From assembly GCA_002358975.1 (NCBI GenBank), contig DEPX01000059.1, positions 1-15,487 on the forward strand: DNA of 15,487 nt, read 5' to 3'. Below the pieces are notes generated by a model, which saw only the letters and a list, made by a program, of their open reading frames with translations, ran no database searches and had not been told where the DNA came from. The position numbers and the translations under genes are program-made. This document shows, piece after piece, positions 13,465 through 15,487 of the stretch. Every line of letters begins with the position of its first letter. Position 1 is the stretch's first letter. Source of the DNA: Micrococcaceae bacterium UBA3381 (lineage in GTDB: Bacteria; Actinomycetota; Actinomycetes; Actinomycetales; Micrococcaceae).

Positions 13465-14619
13465 ATGTCACAAGCATTCATTGTTGATGCACTTCGCACC
13501 CCTGTAGGACGTCGCAATGGCGCTTTGGCACAGATACACCCAGCAGATCTTGCTGCAGCACCGCTTGCTGCATTATTCGATCGACTTGGGATCGATACCG
13601 CCGAATATGATGAAATTATTCTTGGCTGTATTGACCAAATTGGGCCCCAGGCTTTTGACATAGCACGTACCGCCTGGTTAGCAGCCGGAGGTTCAGAAGC
13701 CGTCCCTGGAACCACAATCGATCGGCAGTGCGGATCGGGTCAGCAGGCGGTGCACTATGCATCCCAAGCCGTGATGTCGGGTACCTCAGACCTTGTTGTT
13801 GCCGGTGGGGTACAGAACATGTCGACCATCCCTATTGGCTCTGCAAATAGTATTTTGCAAGACCAAGGATTTCCCGACCCTTTTGCGGGTTCAAAGGCTT
13901 GGGCAGACCGTTATGGGGACCAGCAGATTTCCCAGTTTCACGGAGCCGAAATGATGGCTAATCGCTGGGGTATTACCCGTGATCAAGCCGAAGCCTTTGC
14001 TGCCGAATCTCACCGACGTGCTATCGCTTCGCAGGAAACCGGGTTCTTTACCGAAGAGATATTGCCACTGGGTGGGTTACGTGATGATGAAGGCCCTCGA
14101 ACACCAAATCGGGCAAAAATGCGTGAACTTCAAACCATGCGTCCAAACGGTATCCATACCCCGGCGACTGCCTCGCAGATCAGTGACGGTGCGGCTTTGT
14201 TAGCAATCGCGTCCGAACGGGCAGTTGAAGAGTATGGTTTAGTGCCACGGGCTCGTATTCATCACATTTCAGCACGCGCTGACGACCCAGTGATGATGTT
14301 ATCAGCACCAATACGGGCTACCCGTTTTGCGCTTGAACGCACTGGCATGGATATTGATGAGTTCGACGCTATCGAGATCAATGAGGCTTTCGCTGCCGTT
14401 GTGCTTGCTTGGGAAAAAGAGCTTCGGCCTGATATGTCCAAGGTTAATATGCACGGTGGCGCGATTGCTTTAGGACACCCGATTGGTGCAACTGGCGTCC
14501 GGTTGATGACGACCCTGCTGCACTCACTAGAAAACTCAGGTGGACGCTTTGGCCTGCAAACGATGTGTGAGGGCGGAGGTCAAGCGAACGTAACCATTAT
14601 TGAGCGTTTGGATAATTAA
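13465..14619 (+). CDS. Acetyl-CoA C-acyltransferase (thiolase)
   Basis: This 384-residue degradative-type thiolase cleaves 3-oxoacyl-CoA with CoA to acetyl-CoA and a shortened acyl-CoA. The nucleophile is Cys89 in DRQCGSGQQA. The other active-site elements are NEAFA at 306-310, His338 in GGAIALGHPIGATG and Cys368 in MCEGGGQAN. The N-terminal FIVDALRTPVGRRNGAL is typical. The CEGGGQAN version of the last motif resembles the actinobacterial FadA5/FadA6-type thiolases rather than the classic PhaA form. In this operon the substrate would be 2-methylacetoacetyl-CoA (giving acetyl-CoA plus propionyl-CoA) or acetoacetyl-CoA; sequence alone does not decide. It starts 44 bases after the SDR gene. That gap contains the perfect ribosome-binding site but no terminator. 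Confidence 0.92.
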   Translation: MSQAFIVDALRTPVGRRNGALAQIHPADLAAAPLAALFDRLGIDTAEYDEIILGCIDQIGPQAFDIARTAWLAAGGSEAVPGTTIDRQCGSGQQAVHYASQAVMSGTSDLVVAGGVQNMSTIPIGSANSILQDQGFPDPFAGSKAWADRYGDQQISQFHGAEMMANRWGITRDQAEAFAAESHRRAIASQETGFFTEEILPLGGLRDDEGPRTPNRAKMRELQTMRPNGIHTPATASQISDGAALLAIASERAVEEYGLVPRARIHHISARADDPVMMLSAPIRATRFALERTGMDIDEFDAIEINEAFAAVVLAWEKELRPDMSKVNMHGGAIALGHPIGATGVRLMTTLLHSLENSGGRFGLQTMCEGGGQANVTIIERLDN

Positions 14620-14693
14620 ACTTAGGGCCCCTGGTAACCAATGTCAGTATCTTCTTGAATTAGCCACGTGAATTTCTATGACGGAGTTTCTCT

Positions 14694-15487
14694 ATGAGTT
14701 CGTTTAATGTTGCCTCTACCTCCCTTGACCAACAGATCCGCACTAGTCAACGAAATTCTGTCTCGTTGCAATTTTCTCGAGTCGCAGAAACACAGCGCGA
14801 GAAAGTGGCACTCAAGTATCTCGAGCGAAGCTGGACTTATACCGCCTTCGATCAAGCAATTACCGTTACCGCAGCTAGGTTGCGCCAGCTAGGATTGCAT
14901 AAGGGAGACCGGCTTGCGGTTATGGGAAAGAATTCGGACGTATTTCTTATTCTTTTTTTCGCAGCCTCACGGGCCGGTTTAGTTCATGTGCCGGTTAATT
15001 TTGCGCTAACTGGGCCGGAACTACAATACCTTGTTACCGATAGTTCAGCCTCGGCGATCATCGTAGATGATGAGTACATCGACACGGTTCGAGAAGTTGC
15101 CACTATTGATAAACATAACATCGTTGCGATTTCGGAAATCTTAGATTATCTTCAGGGCGTTCTCGCAAATGATGATGATCTTGCTGCGTGCCTTACCTAT
15201 GACGACTGGGATACAGCTGAGGAAACAGATCTCGTTCAATTGCTTTACACTTCAGGGACAACCTCTGCCCCGAAAGGGTCAATGCTTACGCATCGAGCGT
15301 TGCTAGCACACTATAATGGAACGATTCCAGCCCTGGATCTACATGCTGAAGATAACCCGTTAACAGCGATGCCGTTGTATCACTCTGCTGCAATGCATGT
15401 TTTTACGAACCCTTATTTAATGCTGGGTGCTACTATCCGGTTGCTTCGGATGCCAGAAATCTCCGAAATTCTGGAGCGAATAGAAGA
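14694..15487 (+). CDS. FadD-like acyl-CoA synthetase (N-terminal part, runs off the window)
   Basis: An open frame from ATG at 14694 continues to the last base and gives 264 codons plus two bases, about half of a normal ligase. It is an ANL-superfamily adenylating enzyme, recognised by WTYTAFDQAI at 47-56, AGLVHVPVNFALTGPELQYL at 94-113, the P-loop LYTSGTTSAPKGSMLTH at 184-200 and MPLYHSAAMHVF at 226-237. The pattern is that of FadD-type fatty-acid or aromatic-acid CoA ligases and is distinct from the medium-chain-type enzyme at 9336-11096. GGAG at 14683-14686 lies 7 bases before the ATG. The 74-base gap after the thiolase has no clear terminator, so the gene is probably the fourth member of that operon. 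Substrate is unknown. Confidence 0.88.
   Translation, partial: MSSFNVASTSLDQQIRTSQRNSVSLQFSRVAETQREKVALKYLERSWTYTAFDQAITVTAARLRQLGLHKGDRLAVMGKNSDVFLILFFAASRAGLVHVPVNFALTGPELQYLVTDSSASAIIVDDEYIDTVREVATIDKHNIVAISEILDYLQGVLANDDDLAACLTYDDWDTAEETDLVQLLYTSGTTSAPKGSMLTHRALLAHYNGTIPALDLHAEDNPLTAMPLYHSAAMHVFTNPYLMLGATIRLLRMPEISEILERIE

Noticed and set aside
11443..14619. Glutaryl-CoA or steroid degradation as the role of the second operon
   Set aside because: The glutaryl-CoA-specific arginine is missing from the dehydrogenase. No steroid ring-cleavage genes are present, although the thiolase has some likeness to FadA5/FadA6. Short branched acyl-CoA fits the neighbours better.
1..15487. Mobile element, phage, CRISPR or defence system
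   Set aside because: No transposase, integrase, direct-repeat array, toxin-antitoxin pair or nuclease gene was found; all long genes have metabolic or housekeeping functions.

Overview
The window looks like chromosomal DNA from a moderate-GC actinomycete. The evidence is a single-chain glycyl-tRNA synthetase of the actinobacterial type, actinobacterial-style catabolic acyl-CoA genes, purine-rich Shine-Dalgarno sites, GTG starts, and one gene that appears to be leaderless. A low-GC member of the Micrococcales is a guess from overall feel, not something proven here. No tRNA, rRNA, CRISPR array, insertion sequence or phage gene was seen.

Layout. (1) 1-2798 is housekeeping: the end of an alpha/beta-hydrolase esterase gene (+), a small S4-domain RNA-binding protein (-), glyS (+), and a GNAT acetyltransferase (+) whose ATG directly follows the glyS stop. 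(2) 2811-4750, minus strand: an MFS transporter downstream of a class I SAM-dependent methyltransferase. (3) 5002-9234, plus strand: a compact four-gene operon of mmsA, 3-hydroxyisobutyryl-CoA hydrolase, mmsB and enoyl-CoA hydratase, closed by a strong hairpin terminator at 9253-9287. (4) 9336-11096, minus strand: a medium-chain-type acyl-CoA synthetase. (5) 11443 to the window end, plus strand: acyl-CoA dehydrogenase, a type II (HSD10-like) 3-hydroxyacyl-CoA dehydrogenase of the SDR family, a thiolase, and a FadD-like acyl-CoA synthetase cut by the window edge.

How the genes work together. Region 3 encodes every step from methacrylyl-CoA to propionyl-CoA, the distal half of valine degradation. 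Region 5 supplies a dehydrogenase, a hydroxyacyl-CoA dehydrogenase and a thiolase, but no hydratase of its own. Together with the single hydratase of region 3 it would complete a beta-oxidation spiral that fits 2-methylbutyryl-CoA (isoleucine) or another short acyl-CoA. The acyl-CoA dehydrogenase could also feed isobutyryl-CoA into region 3. The two acyl-CoA synthetases suggest that free short or branched acids can enter as well. The branched-chain transaminase and 2-oxoacid dehydrogenase are not in the window. The assignment to branched-chain catabolism is strong for region 3 and inferred for region 5.

Regulation. No regulator gene is present. Both main catabolic promoter regions carry an 18-bp imperfect palindrome (4870-4887 and 11370-11387) placed where a TetR-type repressor could act. 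The two palindromes have different sequences. I found no clearly new biological system. The most interesting points are the operators, the shared-hydratase architecture, and some unusual residues in the acyl-CoA dehydrogenase and the hydrolase.
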